DNA of 64,000 bases from an uncultured Ulvibacter sp. (GCA_913063405.1 CAJXZB010000008.1:1-64000), one strand, 5' to 3'. Counted from the first letter of the stretch, positions 34,920-44,445 are shown. The notes: generated by a model not told the origin, from the sequence alone. Made by a program: numbers and translations.

Positions 34920-35330
34920 ATGGGAAGAATTTTAGCAATAGATTATGGTACCAAGCGAACTGGGATTGCGATTACTGACGAACTTCAGTTAATTGCTTCT
35001 GGTTTAACGACTGTATCTACCAATGAATTGATTTCATTTTTAAGGGATTATTTTGCTTCGGAAAAAGTAGAACTGATATTGGTTGGTGAACCAACCCAGA
35101 AAGATGGGACACCCTCAGACGTCGAGGAGGAAATTCAGAAATTTTTAAAGAAGTTTTATAAGACATTTCCTGCTCTTGAAGTTAAAAGGGTGGATGAGCG
35201 ATATACCAGTAAAATGGCTTTTCAGACGATGATCGATAGCGGTTTAAAGAAAAAACAACGAAGAAATAAGGCCTTGATTGATGAAATAAGTGCCACTATA
35301 ATATTACAAGAATACCTTTACAATAAATGA
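34920..35330 (+). CDS. ruvX: Holliday junction resolvase-like RuvX (YqgF)
   Basis: A 136-residue RNase H-fold protein of the YqgF/RuvX family, with a role in rRNA processing or DNA recombination. Motifs: ILAIDYGTKRTGIAITDE (first Asp), LVGEPTQKDGTPSD, VKRVDERYTSKMA (DER motif), and KGLID-type DEISATIILQEYL at the C-terminus. The stop overlaps the start of def (ATGA), so they are coupled. Confidence 0.94.
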   Translation: MGRILAIDYGTKRTGIAITDELQLIASGLTTVSTNELISFLRDYFASEKVELILVGEPTQKDGTPSDVEEEIQKFLKKFYKTFPALEVKRVDERYTSKMAFQTMIDSGLKKKQRRNKALIDEISATIILQEYLYNK

Positions 35331-35923
35331 TAATGATTTTACCTATAGTAGCTTACGGCGATCCGGTTTTGCGCAAAGAATGTGCAGCAATAACTAAGGA
35401 TTATCCAAAATTAGATGTTTTATTGGAGGATATGTACGAGACTATGTATGCTTCCAAGGGAGTTGGACTTGCTGCTCCTCAAATAGGGCTTCCTATCCGT
35501 TTATTTTTGGTGGATGCATCTCCCTTTTCTGAAGATGAAGAGTTGTTGGAAACGGAGCAAAATGAATTAGCTGGTTTCAAAAGAACCTTTATAAACGCAC
35601 AGATTATTGACGAAAGTGGCGACGAATGGGCTTTTAACGAAGGTTGTTTAAGTATTCCAGACGTTCGTGAGGATGTTTTTAGACAACCAGATATAGTGAT
35701 TAAATATGAGGATGAAAATTTTAAGAAACACAAAGAGACTTTCTCAGGTATTATTGCTAGAATTATTCAACATGAGTATGATCATATAGAAGGAATTTTA
35801 TTCACAGATAAACTATCACCACTCAAAAAACGTTTGATAAAAGGAAAACTTGCCAACATATCAAAGGGAAAAATCAGTGTTGATTATAGAATGCGTTTTC
35901 CTAAATTGAAAAAGAAACGTTAA
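35327..35923 (+). CDS. def: Peptide deformylase
   Basis: Removes the N-formyl group from nascent proteins. 196-198 residues. All three metal-site motifs are intact: GVGLAAPQIGLP (motif 1), NEGCLSIPDV (motif 2) and IIQHEYDHIEGILF (motif 3, HEYDH). The start ATG 35327 overlaps the ruvX stop; ATG 35333 is also possible. Followed by a short imperfect hairpin region and then DUF5606. Confidence 0.96.
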   Translation: MIMILPIVAYGDPVLRKECAAITKDYPKLDVLLEDMYETMYASKGVGLAAPQIGLPIRLFLVDASPFSEDEELLETEQNELAGFKRTFINAQIIDESGDEWAFNEGCLSIPDVREDVFRQPDIVIKYEDENFKKHKETFSGIIARIIQHEYDHIEGILFTDKLSPLKKRLIKGKLANISKGKISVDYRMRFPKLKKKR

Positions 35924-35926
35924 CAC

Positions 35927-35952
35927 CTTTGGTTATTTGATTCAAACCAAAG
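35927..35952 (+). terminator. Possible weak terminator after def
   Basis: Stem CTTTGGTT/AACCAAAG with a 10-base loop, but no T-run follows directly. A second small hairpin with CCCCT/AGGGG lies just beyond. Weak evidence. Confidence 0.3.
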
Positions 35953-36000
35953 ATATTTGCCCCCCTCTTTTAGGGGAAACAGAAAATTGATTTTTAGTAT

Positions 36001-36546
36001 ATGAGCTTAGAAAAAGTATTATCCATTTCGGGGAAACCTGGTTTATACAAGTTGACAACCCAAACACGTTCGGGTTTTTTAGCTGAATCTTTGATTGATG
36101 GAAAAAAGATAAGTGTTAGCGGAAGACATAATGTAAGTCTGTTATCTGAAATTGCTATTTATACGCTTACTGAAGAGCTTCCTTTACGAGAAGTATTCCT
36201 GAAGATTTCTGAAAAAGAAAAAGGAGGTGAGGCAATTAATCACAAGGTTTCTAAAGACCAACTTGAGGAGTATTTTTTCTCTGTTCTGCCCGATTATGAT
36301 GAGGATCGTGTATACGTCAGTGATATTAAAAAGGTAGTGCAATGGTACAATTTACTTACTAAAAATGGCATCACAGATTTTTCTGAAACTGAAGAAGTAA
36401 ATGAAGAAGATCAAGCGAAATCTAAAGCTATTGAAGCGGCTAAGGTTACTGGTGCAAAGACGAGTACACAAAAGGCTTCAGCTCCTAAAGCATCATCTGC
36501 AAAGAAAGGTGGAGCTGCTAAAAGTACTGTTGCTAGAAAAAAGTAA
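36001..36546 (+). CDS. DUF5606 family protein
   Basis: A 181-residue Bacteroidota-specific protein. The first ~130 residues match DUF5606 (MSLEKVLSISGKPGLYKLTTQTRSG, IAIYTLTEELPLREVFLKI, EYFFSVLPDYDEDRVYVSDIKKVVQWY). The last ~45 residues are a low-complexity Ala/Lys/Ser tail (KASAPKASSAKKGGAAKS), probably disordered and nucleic-acid friendly. The function is unknown. A strong terminator follows 22 bases after the stop. Confidence 0.88.
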   Translation: MSLEKVLSISGKPGLYKLTTQTRSGFLAESLIDGKKISVSGRHNVSLLSEIAIYTLTEELPLREVFLKISEKEKGGEAINHKVSKDQLEEYFFSVLPDYDEDRVYVSDIKKVVQWYNLLTKNGITDFSETEEVNEEDQAKSKAIEAAKVTGAKTSTQKASAPKASSAKKGGAAKSTVARKK

Positions 36547-36567
36547 ATTATTTTCATATACATATTT

Positions 36568-36602
36568 ATCCTGCTATCTTGTAAAAGATAGCAGGATTTT
36601 TT
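36568..36602 (+). terminator. Intrinsic terminator after DUF5606
   Basis: A 13-bp perfect stem (36568-36580 with 36585-36597), loop GTAA, then a T-tract. Strong, classical. Confidence 0.88.
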
Positions 36603-36649
36603 GTTAATGGTTTTTGATAACTCTCTCGTCTGTGCACGGAGATTTCGTG

Positions 36650-36657
36650 TAGCTTTG
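36650..36657 (+). promoter_or_regulatory. TAnnTTTG -7 box of mazG
   Basis: TAGCTTTG, 21 bases before ATG 36679 and downstream of a terminator, so a new transcript must begin here. -33 not clear. Confidence 0.45.
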
Positions 36658-36678
36658 TTCTAATAATAATTGCAAAAA

Positions 36679-37452
36679 ATGAACTCCAGAGAAATCCAAT
36701 TAAAAGCTTTTGATCGTCTATTGACTATTATGGATGAGTTGCGTGAGAAATGCCCTTGGGATAAGAAGCAGACTATGGAAAGCCTCAGGCATTTGACCAT
36801 TGAAGAAACTTACGAGCTAGGTGATGCTATTCTTGAAAATGACTTAGATGAAATTAAAGGAGAATTGGGAGATTTACTGCTTCACATTGTGTTTTATGCC
36901 AAGATAGGTAGCGAGACCAACGAATTCGATATCGCAGATGTGGCGAATCAAATTAGTGAAAAGCTAATTTCTCGTCACCCACATATTTATGGGGACGTAA
37001 AAGTAGCCGATGAGCATGAGGTAGCTAGAAACTGGGAAAACCTAAAACTAAAAGAGGGTAAAACCAGTGTTTTAGAAGGTGTTCCAAAATCACTTCCGGC
37101 ACTGGTAAAAGCAAATCGTATCCAAGATAAGGTTGCCGGTGTAGGATTCGATTGGGAAGAACCACAACAAGTTTTTGAAAAGTTACAAGAAGAGTTGGAG
37201 GAATTGCAGCACGAGGTTTCAGAGAATAATAAAGATAAAATTGAGGCAGAGTTTGGAGATGTTTTGTTCTCTATGATAAATTATGCAAGATTTTTAAAAG
37301 TAGATCCTGAAAATGCCTTAGAGAGGACTAATAAGAAGTTTATAAAACGCTTTCAGTATATAGAAAGTAAAACAAAAGATTTGGGTAAGTCTATGGAGGA
37401 CATGACACTAGCCCAAATGGATGTGTTTTGGGAAGAGGCGAAACAATTGTAA
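36679..37452 (+). CDS. mazG: Nucleoside triphosphate pyrophosphohydrolase
   Basis: Hydrolyses (d)NTPs to monophosphate and pyrophosphate for house-cleaning. 257 residues, two-domain form. The first domain has CPWDKKQTMESLRHLTIEETYELGDAI with the EExxE metal motif, and the second repeats it (FEKLQEELEELQHEV). ATG 36679 is chosen over a TTG at 36670. The next gene, on the opposite strand, ends 12 bases past its stop. Confidence 0.94.
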   Translation: MNSREIQLKAFDRLLTIMDELREKCPWDKKQTMESLRHLTIEETYELGDAILENDLDEIKGELGDLLLHIVFYAKIGSETNEFDIADVANQISEKLISRHPHIYGDVKVADEHEVARNWENLKLKEGKTSVLEGVPKSLPALVKANRIQDKVAGVGFDWEEPQQVFEKLQEELEELQHEVSENNKDKIEAEFGDVLFSMINYARFLKVDPENALERTNKKFIKRFQYIESKTKDLGKSMEDMTLAQMDVFWEEAKQL

Positions 37453-37464
37453 TGTCTAATTTTA

Positions 37465-38094
37465 TTAAGTTTTAAAAACAATTAATCTTTTGTTAATAGT
37501 CACCCCGGAAAAACCAAAATGTTCTTTTATCCAGTTTAGACTGCTTTCGGAGTAAAATACAACATGAGTAGGATCGTTTCTATAGTTCCAGTTTTCGAAT
37601 TCACTTTTTTTCGGCAATAATTGCGTCATACAATACAAATTGCCCTTGGGTTTTAACAATTTCCGAAGCAGCTCAAATTCTTTGAATGGTACGTGAAAAT
37701 GCTCCATAACTTCGCAACAAATAATAAAGTCATACCTCTTTGATAAAACACTTTTATCAGGATGGAAGAAAGGATCGTACAGAGAAATGTGATATCCTTT
37801 ACCTGTTAGGAGTTTGGCTATTACAGGACCGGTACCTGCACCAAAGTCTAGTCCTTTTTTTGATGGAGAATGTTTTTGAATAATAACATTGACAATGGGT
37901 GCCACAAACTGTTGATAATGCAAATCTTCTACGTCATTCTCGTGTAAGAGGTATCGTGCTTTTTCCTTAGCAATCGAAGGAAAAAATTTTGAAGGCTTAA
38001 AAAGAAGCGAACATTGATCACATTCCAAAAATAGAATATTGCCTGTCACATCATACTCTTTTAAAGATTTAGAGTGACACAATGGACAGGACAT
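37465..38094 (-). CDS. Methyltransferase with N-terminal zinc ribbon
   Basis: A 209-residue protein. An N-terminal C-x2-C...C-x2-C ribbon (SCPLCHSK, LECDQCSL) precedes a class I methyltransferase core with GLDFGAGTGPVIAKLL (motif I), DFIICCEVMEHFHVPFKEFELL (motif IV) and KGNLYCMTQLL. Related proteins act in tRNA or small-molecule methylation, but the substrate is unknown. It follows the DUF349 gene by 10 bases on the same strand, so may be co-transcribed. Confidence 0.82.
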   Translation of the reverse strand: MSCPLCHSKSLKEYDVTGNILFLECDQCSLLFKPSKFFPSIAKEKARYLLHENDVEDLHYQQFVAPIVNVIIQKHSPSKKGLDFGAGTGPVIAKLLTGKGYHISLYDPFFHPDKSVLSKRYDFIICCEVMEHFHVPFKEFELLRKLLKPKGNLYCMTQLLPKKSEFENWNYRNDPTHVVFYSESSLNWIKEHFGFSGVTINKRLIVFKT

Positions 38095-38104
38095 CTTCTA
38101 TCTT

Positions 38105-40117
38105 TTATTTACGCGCAGCTCTTATTTTTGAAAGTTTGGATTTCCAAACATCAAGTTGCTCTTTATGCCGTGCTATATTTGTGTGAACATCCTTAACCAT
38201 TGGGTTTTTTTCATCTACATGTTTAAAGAATCCAAGGTTGTTTTCCAATTGGCGGATTTCGTTCTTACTTTCTTCGATCTTTTTCGAAATATAGAATTGT
38301 TCGTTTTGTAATTTCCTATCATCCTCTTGAGAAACCATAGAGCTCAATTTGTTTTCAAATTTTATAAGCTCAGTTTCTTTCTTACCTAGATCTAATTTGC
38401 CAAAGAGACCATCGAGTGCTTTATTAAACTCTTGTTCGATATTTCTTTTCGAATGAGGGACTCTTCCAATTCCTTTCCAATCGTTTATTTTTGTTTTAAT
38501 GGCTGCAATATCTACCTTATGATCACCAGTTAACTCAAAGCTGGATAGACCATCCAGCATCGTTTTCTTCGTCTCGTAATGGACCAAGTCCTCTTTGTTA
38601 GCTTCATCTTTTTGGGCGTGTAGTCTATCAAAGTAATGGTTACAAGCTCCTTTGAATTTTTTCCATATTTTATCACTATCCTTACGAGGCACATGTCCAA
38701 TGGTGCGCCAATCGTTTTGGATTTTTTTCATCAACGGAGTCACAACGTCAAAATCATCACTGTCCTTATTCTCATCTGCAATATGAATAAGCTCTTGCTT
38801 CTTTTCGAGATTGGTATATTGTTCTTTCTTTTGGTTTTTGTAGAAACTATTTTTTTCGTGATTAAAGGCTCGCGTAATCTCCTTAAACTCGTTCCAAACT
38901 TCTTTTTTTTTAGTTCGTGGTACTTTGCCAGTCTCGAAATAAATATCACGAAGTTCTTGTACCTTTTTAATGGCATTTTGCCAACCTTGGTGACTTGGTT
39001 TCACACTTGTAACAACAGTTTGTATTTGGGAGATAAGATCTTTCTTTATTTTGTAGTTGTCTTCAAAAGCCGCTTCCAGCTCCTTCAAACTTTCAAAACG
39101 CTTATCGTGAATTATTTTTGTAGCCTCACTAAATTTATCCCAAACACTATCGCGATACTCTTTGGCGACTGGTCCAATTTCTTCTTTCCACATTTTATGC
39201 AGCATCTGTAACTCACGAAATGCCTTATTAATATTTTGTTCTTGAGCGAGTTCCTCGGCACGAACGATTAGTTTTAGTTTTTGTTCTAAGTTGTGTTTGA
39301 AATCGAGGTCTCTAAATTCACGATTTAAGTGAAGGAAATCATAAAAATTCTCCACATGGTGATGGTAGGTATTCCAAACCGTATTGTATTTATCTCTAGG
39401 AATTGCTCCAGCTTGGTGCCATTTTTCCTGAATTTCCTTAAAATGTTTGTAGGTTGTATTTATATTTTCCTCAGCATTCAAGAGACCTTTTAACTCTTCA
39501 ATAAGCTCATTTCGCTTGTTAAAGTTGGCCTGTAGATCATTCTTGAGAGTTTTGTAATAGGCATTGCGTTTTTCCTTATAATCAAAGTATAAGGAATTAA
39601 ATTCTTTCTTATCGGGGGTTGAATAATGAAAATCTATAATATTTCCTCCCCCAGCTAGAAACTCTTCTTTCTTATGAGTTAATTTGTCTTGAAATTTTGA
39701 GTTGAACTCGGTGCGTATCTCCTCAACATCATGTTTAAGCTCTTTAACCGGCATCGATTTGAGAAGTTGTTGTAATTCTGAAATCAGTTCTTTTGGAGAA
39801 AGGCTGTGGTAATCTTTTTGTCCTTTTTCCTCAACATCTTCTTCATGTTCATCATCGTCTGAGGATGCAACCTCATCTTCATCTTCTGAAGCGTCAGCCA
39901 CAAGTACATCTGCATCTAAATTATCGTTGCTCTTTACAGTATCTTCTTTTACAGTTTCAACTTCGTCCGAAATCACTTCAGACTTGACTATGGAGGTTTC
40001 TTCCTGAGCTTCAACAATTTCTTCTAAAGGATCTTCGATTACAGCCTTCGTTGTCTGGATTTTTTCGGGAGTAGATTTTTTTGGTTCTACAGGTTTGCTT
40101 GTTTTCTCGTCTGACAT
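38105..40117 (-). CDS. DUF349 repeat protein
   Basis: A large 670-residue, highly charged alpha-helical protein. Residues ~1-110 are an acidic, disordered segment (SDEVETVKEDT, EDEDEVASSDDDEHEED). From about residue 150 to 600 it has five or more DUF349-type repeats, each a helical pair with a W-x-x-[IV]-G/A-x-[IV]-P-R-x-K/D pattern (EKWHQAGAIPRDKYNTVW, KMWKEEIGPVAKEYRD, NDWRTIGHVPRKDSDKIW, DWKGIGRVPHSKRN). The function is unknown. Probably a scaffold or RNA/chaperone-type protein; coiled-coil content is high. Confidence 0.9.
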   Translation of the reverse strand: MSDEKTSKPVEPKKSTPEKIQTTKAVIEDPLEEIVEAQEETSIVKSEVISDEVETVKEDTVKSNDNLDADVLVADASEDEDEVASSDDDEHEEDVEEKGQKDYHSLSPKELISELQQLLKSMPVKELKHDVEEIRTEFNSKFQDKLTHKKEEFLAGGGNIIDFHYSTPDKKEFNSLYFDYKEKRNAYYKTLKNDLQANFNKRNELIEELKGLLNAEENINTTYKHFKEIQEKWHQAGAIPRDKYNTVWNTYHHHVENFYDFLHLNREFRDLDFKHNLEQKLKLIVRAEELAQEQNINKAFRELQMLHKMWKEEIGPVAKEYRDSVWDKFSEATKIIHDKRFESLKELEAAFEDNYKIKKDLISQIQTVVTSVKPSHQGWQNAIKKVQELRDIYFETGKVPRTKKKEVWNEFKEITRAFNHEKNSFYKNQKKEQYTNLEKKQELIHIADENKDSDDFDVVTPLMKKIQNDWRTIGHVPRKDSDKIWKKFKGACNHYFDRLHAQKDEANKEDLVHYETKKTMLDGLSSFELTGDHKVDIAAIKTKINDWKGIGRVPHSKRNIEQEFNKALDGLFGKLDLGKKETELIKFENKLSSMVSQEDDRKLQNEQFYISKKIEESKNEIRQLENNLGFFKHVDEKNPMVKDVHTNIARHKEQLDVWKSKLSKIRAARK

Positions 40118-40219
40118 TTATTTCAATGTTAAGGTTCATTTTTATTAAGTGGTCAAGATACTAACAACTCGTGAATTACCAAAGCTGGGGTAGGGTTTTA
40201 AAGATTTTTTAAGCCAATT

Positions 40220-40951
40220 TTATGATTTCCAGATAGACCAAGCTTTTTTCGCCTGATATTCTAACATTTTAAACCCATTAGTGACTTTTGCACCTTTGCC
40301 ATATCCCATTTTTAAAAATTCAGTCTCTCTTGGGTTGTAAATAAGGTCGAAAAGCACATGATCGTCGCCAAGAAATTGATAAGGAATATTTGGGTATTCA
40401 TAAATGTTTGGGAAGGTTCCCAAAGGAGTACAGTTGATGATAAGAAAATGTTTTAAAATAATATCTCGATTAAGCTGCGCGTAAGATAGATTGTCTTCAG
40501 TTTTTGTTCGGGAGACGAATCGAAAATTAAACCCCATAGCTTCCAAAACAAAGGCCACTGCCTTTGAAGCTCCCCCAGTTCCTAAAATCAAGGCAGTTTT
40601 TTCCTTAATTGGAAGAAGATCGGATAGTGCTTTTGCAAAACCGTAATGATCTGTGTTGTAACCTACGAGCTTTCCGTCCCGTGCTATTTTAATTGTGTTT
40701 ACCGCGCCTATTTTTTTAGCTTCTTTGTCTACTCTGTCTAAGAGAGGAATAACACTTTCTTTAAAGGGAATTGTGACATTAAGACCTTTAAGATTGGAGT
40801 TTTCTTTGAGTATTTCTTCGAGTATGTCGATGCAATCAACATCGAAATTTTCATAGGTATCTTGTCTGTTTTCTTGTTCGAATTTTGAGGTGAAGAAAGT
40901 TTTCGAGAATGAAAAACCAATACCCTTTCCTATAAGTCCGTATTTAGCCAT
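40220..40951 (-). CDS. aroE: Shikimate dehydrogenase
   Basis: Reduces 3-dehydroshikimate to shikimate with NADPH in the aromatic amino acid pathway. 243 residues, short for AroE (usually ~270) but with all core motifs: GKGIGFSFSKTFFTSKF (substrate site), LKGLNVTIPFKESVIPLLD (catalytic Lys), VNTIKIARDGKLVGYNTD and ILGTGGASKAVAFVL (Rossmann). It overlaps the DUF368 gene by 8 bases. The C-terminus MLEYQAKKAWSIW matches the family. Confidence 0.92.
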   Translation of the reverse strand: MAKYGLIGKGIGFSFSKTFFTSKFEQENRQDTYENFDVDCIDILEEILKENSNLKGLNVTIPFKESVIPLLDRVDKEAKKIGAVNTIKIARDGKLVGYNTDHYGFAKALSDLLPIKEKTALILGTGGASKAVAFVLEAMGFNFRFVSRTKTEDNLSYAQLNRDIILKHFLIINCTPLGTFPNIYEYPNIPYQFLGDDHVLFDLIYNPRETEFLKMGYGKGAKVTNGFKMLEYQAKKAWSIWKS

Positions 40952-41966
40952 TTTTGGGGAATTTCAGTTTTTGATACCATTCCAAACTAAGAACAATTAT
41001 TATTCCTGCAAAAATAAAGAATATTGCGAGAAAAGTTTCGAGAGAAAATTCTGATGGAACATAGCGATCATATCCAAAAATGACTTCTCTTCCATTTGTA
41101 TCAAACAACTGATTTCCGTTGTTGTCATATTTTAAAAGTTTAAGTTTCCAAGGCCAAACCACCCCTAAAGAACCAGCGATAAAACCTATTATTACTGCAT
41201 AAGTAGCTTTTTTGTACTTTTTCAATACGTAACCTAAAAGGTGAGATAGGGAAACCAGCCCCGCCAAAGACCCTAATGAAAAAACAACTAAAACTTTTAA
41301 GAGCTCGACTCTTTCTGGATTATCCATGAAAGCAAAATCTCCTTGAAAGATGTTTGCAATTGTGTCGTAAAGAGCATTAACTGAGTCTACCAATAAGAGT
41401 ACATAATTCCCAAGGAGTATAAGTATAAACGACCCTGATAAGCCGGGAAGTGTCATTCCAGATACACCAATAATTCCACAGAAAAACACAAAAATTAAGT
41501 TGCTATTTTCTTTTGCAGGTTCCAAGAAACTAATGCTTATCCCAACAATAATTCCAGACAGGAGGTAGGCAATATACTTCTTATTCCATTCTCCAAAATC
41601 TTTAGCAATAAAATAGATTGAACCGATAATCATTCCGAAGAAAGTACTCCAAACGTATAACTCATAATTTTCAATAAGGTAATCTAGTATTTTGGAAACG
41701 CTGAAATAACTTATGATCATTCCGAGGATAAGCAGGCTTAGAAACTGCCCATTTATATAGGTATAGAAACTGCTAAACCTACGATTAAAAAGAAGCCAGA
41801 ACGCTTTCCGGTTAATTTTTTGAAGAGAGTATATAAACTCCTCGTAAAAACCAGCAACAAAAGCTACTACCCCTCCAGAAACACCTGGAACTTTATTTGC
41901 CGCACCCATTGTTAACCCCTTGAGTATGAGCCAAAATCTATCGGATAACGAACGTTCTTGAGCCAT
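40944..41966 (-). CDS. DUF368 membrane protein, copy 1
   Basis: A 340-residue polytopic membrane protein of DUF368. Motifs: TMGAANKVPGVSGGVVAFVAGFYEEF near the N-terminus and GMTLPGLSGSFILILLGNYVLLL in the middle, both with the GxSGG/S pattern. Seven or eight helices. DUF368 is related to DedA-like undecaprenyl phosphate translocases (PopT family) by published work; a lipid-carrier flippase role is therefore plausible but inferred. A tandem paralogue follows directly (the stop and next start are adjacent). Confidence 0.87.
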   Translation of the reverse strand: MAQERSLSDRFWLILKGLTMGAANKVPGVSGGVVAFVAGFYEEFIYSLQKINRKAFWLLFNRRFSSFYTYINGQFLSLLILGMIISYFSVSKILDYLIENYELYVWSTFFGMIIGSIYFIAKDFGEWNKKYIAYLLSGIIVGISISFLEPAKENSNLIFVFFCGIIGVSGMTLPGLSGSFILILLGNYVLLLVDSVNALYDTIANIFQGDFAFMDNPERVELLKVLVVFSLGSLAGLVSLSHLLGYVLKKYKKATYAVIIGFIAGSLGVVWPWKLKLLKYDNNGNQLFDTNGREVIFGYDRYVPSEFSLETFLAIFFIFAGIIIVLSLEWYQKLKFPKNG

Positions 41967-42938
41967 TTAAGATGGATTTTTATTTACCGCTAATCGTTCT
42001 AAGATAAAAATGCTAAGAAAACCGAGAATCGTAAAAATAACTGCATAGATAACTAAGGAATCTCCATCATAATTGGAAGGAAGGATACTTTTTTCTATCA
42101 ATGGAGTTCTTTCTCCGGAGTGATTTATTCGGTATTCAATAACTTCTTTCCAAGGCCATATTTTGTTAAGAGCACCAACCATAAAACCGGTAAGAACGGC
42201 TAAAATTAAGTTTTTGTGATGCTTGAACATCCAATTAAGAATTCTTGAGAAAACCTTAAGTCCAACAATAGCCCCTATCGCGAAAACACAAAGCTTCAAA
42301 AATGCTTCGGAAAAAATGTTCCAGTTGAGTCCAGTTATTCCATCTCCTAGTTGTGTGATGGTACCAATTATGGATTTATAAGCGCCTAACAATAACAAGA
42401 TAAAGGCACCTGAAATCCCTGGTAAAATCATCGCAATGATGGCTATAAAGCCTGCAAAGAACAGGAACCAAGTGCTACCTGTATCTCCAATGGGTTTTGC
42501 GAGTGTAATGGCATAGGACAAAGCCGCAGCAATTATCAATGAAATGACTGTGCCAATTTGCCATTTTGTTATTTGCTTTCCTACATATAAGATACTGGCA
42601 AGTACTAATCCAAAGAAAAATGACCAAACCAAAATAGGATGGTTTGATAATAACCACGTTATTAATTTGGCTAGAGAAAGTATACTTATGGTTATACCAC
42701 TAAAAAGGGCTAGCAAAAAGATTAGATTATAGTTATTCCAAGCCGCAAGGAATCCATCTTTTTTCCAGCTCTTTAAAAACCCAAAATCTAATTTATGAAT
42801 GGTTTCAATGAGTTCTTCATAGATCCCAGAAATAAAGGCAATCGTTCCTCCTGAGACACCTGGGACAACATCTGCAGCACCCATGGCGAGTCCTTTTGCA
42901 GTAATAATAAGGTATTGAAATAAATTACGGGATGGCAT
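41967..42938 (-). CDS. DUF368 membrane protein, copy 2
   Basis: A 323-residue paralogue with the same signatures: AMGAADVVPGVSGGTIAFISGIYEEL and AMILPGISGAFILLLLGAYKSI, with similar spacing of the two motifs. Adjacent to copy 1 in the same orientation (its stop at 41967 abuts copy 1's start), which is why I treat them as a duplication or heteromeric pair. A TATTTTTG box lies 19 bases before the start. Role in undecaprenyl-phosphate recycling is inferred. Confidence 0.87.
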   Translation of the reverse strand: MPSRNLFQYLIITAKGLAMGAADVVPGVSGGTIAFISGIYEELIETIHKLDFGFLKSWKKDGFLAAWNNYNLIFLLALFSGITISILSLAKLITWLLSNHPILVWSFFFGLVLASILYVGKQITKWQIGTVISLIIAAALSYAITLAKPIGDTGSTWFLFFAGFIAIIAMILPGISGAFILLLLGAYKSIIGTITQLGDGITGLNWNIFSEAFLKLCVFAIGAIVGLKVFSRILNWMFKHHKNLILAVLTGFMVGALNKIWPWKEVIEYRINHSGERTPLIEKSILPSNYDGDSLVIYAVIFTILGFLSIFILERLAVNKNPS

Positions 42939-42957
42939 AGTATATAAGTCTGTCCAT

Positions 42958-42965
42958 CAAAAATA
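42958..42965 (-). promoter_or_regulatory. TAnnTTTG -7 box of the DUF368 operon
   Basis: Minus strand TATTTTTG, 19 bases upstream of the DUF368 start at 42938. Confidence 0.4.
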
Positions 42966-42971
42966 CGTAAT

Positions 42972-44372
42972 TTAATGTGAAGGATTTCGGTGTTCTTTAA
43001 TAATTTCTTTTACCAATTTCATCTTGAAAACGGCAGGGAATAATTCCTCTAAAATTAGCGTGAATTCTGGTTCAAAATGCAATCCGTTTTTTAAGTGATA
43101 CTCTGCTTTGTTTTCTTCGGCTAGGTAAAAATAAACACCTGCGAGGCGAAATTCAATTTCCGCAGATTCTGGATAAAACTCGGAGGCTTGAAATAAATTT
43201 TTTACCGCCGCTTCGTATTCTCCTAGCTTAATTAATATATCACAACGTGTAAGCCAAGTCTCCAATTCGTAGTTGCCCAATTCCAAAGCCTTTCTAAAAC
43301 CAACTTCTGCTTCTTCAAAAAGACTTAGTTTGTTATTTATTTTTGCGTAGCGTTTCCAATAAAATACATTTTCGCCATCAATATTGATCGCTTTATCAAT
43401 ATAATATAGTGCTTTTTTATAGTCTTTAAGTTTACAGTAAAAGTCGGTGATGGCAATCCAACCTTTATCAAGTAAGGGGTCTTCTTCGACACATTTTGTG
43501 TAAAATTGAAGTGCCAAGTCACTATTACCCAATTTATCGTGGCACTTTCCTATTCGTAAGAGTGCAAAAGATGTTGGATCATCCAGACCCAAAGTAACGG
43601 TATAGCTCTCGATAGCCTCTTCATATCTTTTGAGTTTCTCAAGTACTTTTCCTTTTTCCAGGTAAGCACCAATGAATCTATCATCACTAATAATGGCAAA
43701 GTCGAACGAAGCCAATGCTTTTTTGTATTCTTCTAATATAGAGTATTGCTTTCCAACTTGGTGCCAAGCTACTTCACAATACGGATTCTTATTAAGAAAA
43801 TCATTTAAATAATTGATGGCAGCTGCGTGTTGTTCTAGAAATTCGAAGCAGTATATAATGTTGTAAAGTGCAGAATAATCTCCTTCATCGGCCTCAATAC
43901 ATTTCATAAAATAGTATTTGGCATTCTCAAAATCTTCTAGAAATAGGTACTCCATTCCTATAAGTGACAGTACATCTGTCTCATCATTTGTAAGCTCTAG
44001 AGCTTTTTCTAAAAGCTCAATTGCTTTTTCGTGAGCGTCACGGCGTGAAAGAATGTTGGCCTTTTGAATATAGATTTCTTCATTGGATTGCTCCAACACG
44101 AATAATTGGTCTAGAAGCTTATCAGCAACGTCAAGTTGGTTTTCAAAAATGTACATCTCTACTTGAAACAACTTCAAGTCGGTAGAGGATGGGTGCTGCT
44201 CTAGCCCTAATTTAGTTGCCTTTTTTGCAAGTGAGATTTTTCCGTTCTCAAGGTAATAATGTATAATGTCTCCGAACTCATCAGAGTCGAAAAAAAACAC
44301 ACTATTCGTTTTAAGCATGGATTCAAAGCGGGTAAGAGAGAAATTGTTATGCTCGTTAGGACTCAATTGCAT
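42972..44372 (-). CDS. Tetratricopeptide repeat protein
   Basis: A 466-residue soluble protein made mostly of TPR repeats: many successive 34-residue units such as AHEKAIELLEKALELTNDETD, ENAKYYFMKCIEADEGDYSAL, KKALASFDFAIISDDRFIGAYLEKG and KKALYYIDKAINIDGENVFYW. No signal peptide or enzyme domain. The role is presumably protein-protein interaction. Located between the DUF368 pair and a PLP aminotransferase. Confidence 0.88.
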   Translation of the reverse strand: MQLSPNEHNNFSLTRFESMLKTNSVFFFDSDEFGDIIHYYLENGKISLAKKATKLGLEQHPSSTDLKLFQVEMYIFENQLDVADKLLDQLFVLEQSNEEIYIQKANILSRRDAHEKAIELLEKALELTNDETDVLSLIGMEYLFLEDFENAKYYFMKCIEADEGDYSALYNIIYCFEFLEQHAAAINYLNDFLNKNPYCEVAWHQVGKQYSILEEYKKALASFDFAIISDDRFIGAYLEKGKVLEKLKRYEEAIESYTVTLGLDDPTSFALLRIGKCHDKLGNSDLALQFYTKCVEEDPLLDKGWIAITDFYCKLKDYKKALYYIDKAINIDGENVFYWKRYAKINNKLSLFEEAEVGFRKALELGNYELETWLTRCDILIKLGEYEAAVKNLFQASEFYPESAEIEFRLAGVYFYLAEENKAEYHLKNGLHFEPEFTLILEELFPAVFKMKLVKEIIKEHRNPSH

Positions 44373-44445
44373 ACGCAGCGTTTTAACGGTTTCTTCAAAA
44401 TAAAGATACTAATGTAAGCTAGAGTTCAATAGTTGTGCCGTTATT

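Noticed and set aside
38636..39211. A 191-codon plus-strand ORF inside the DUF349 gene
   Set aside because: Antisense shadow of a long repetitive helical gene; the peptide is Phe-rich and has no recognisable domain.
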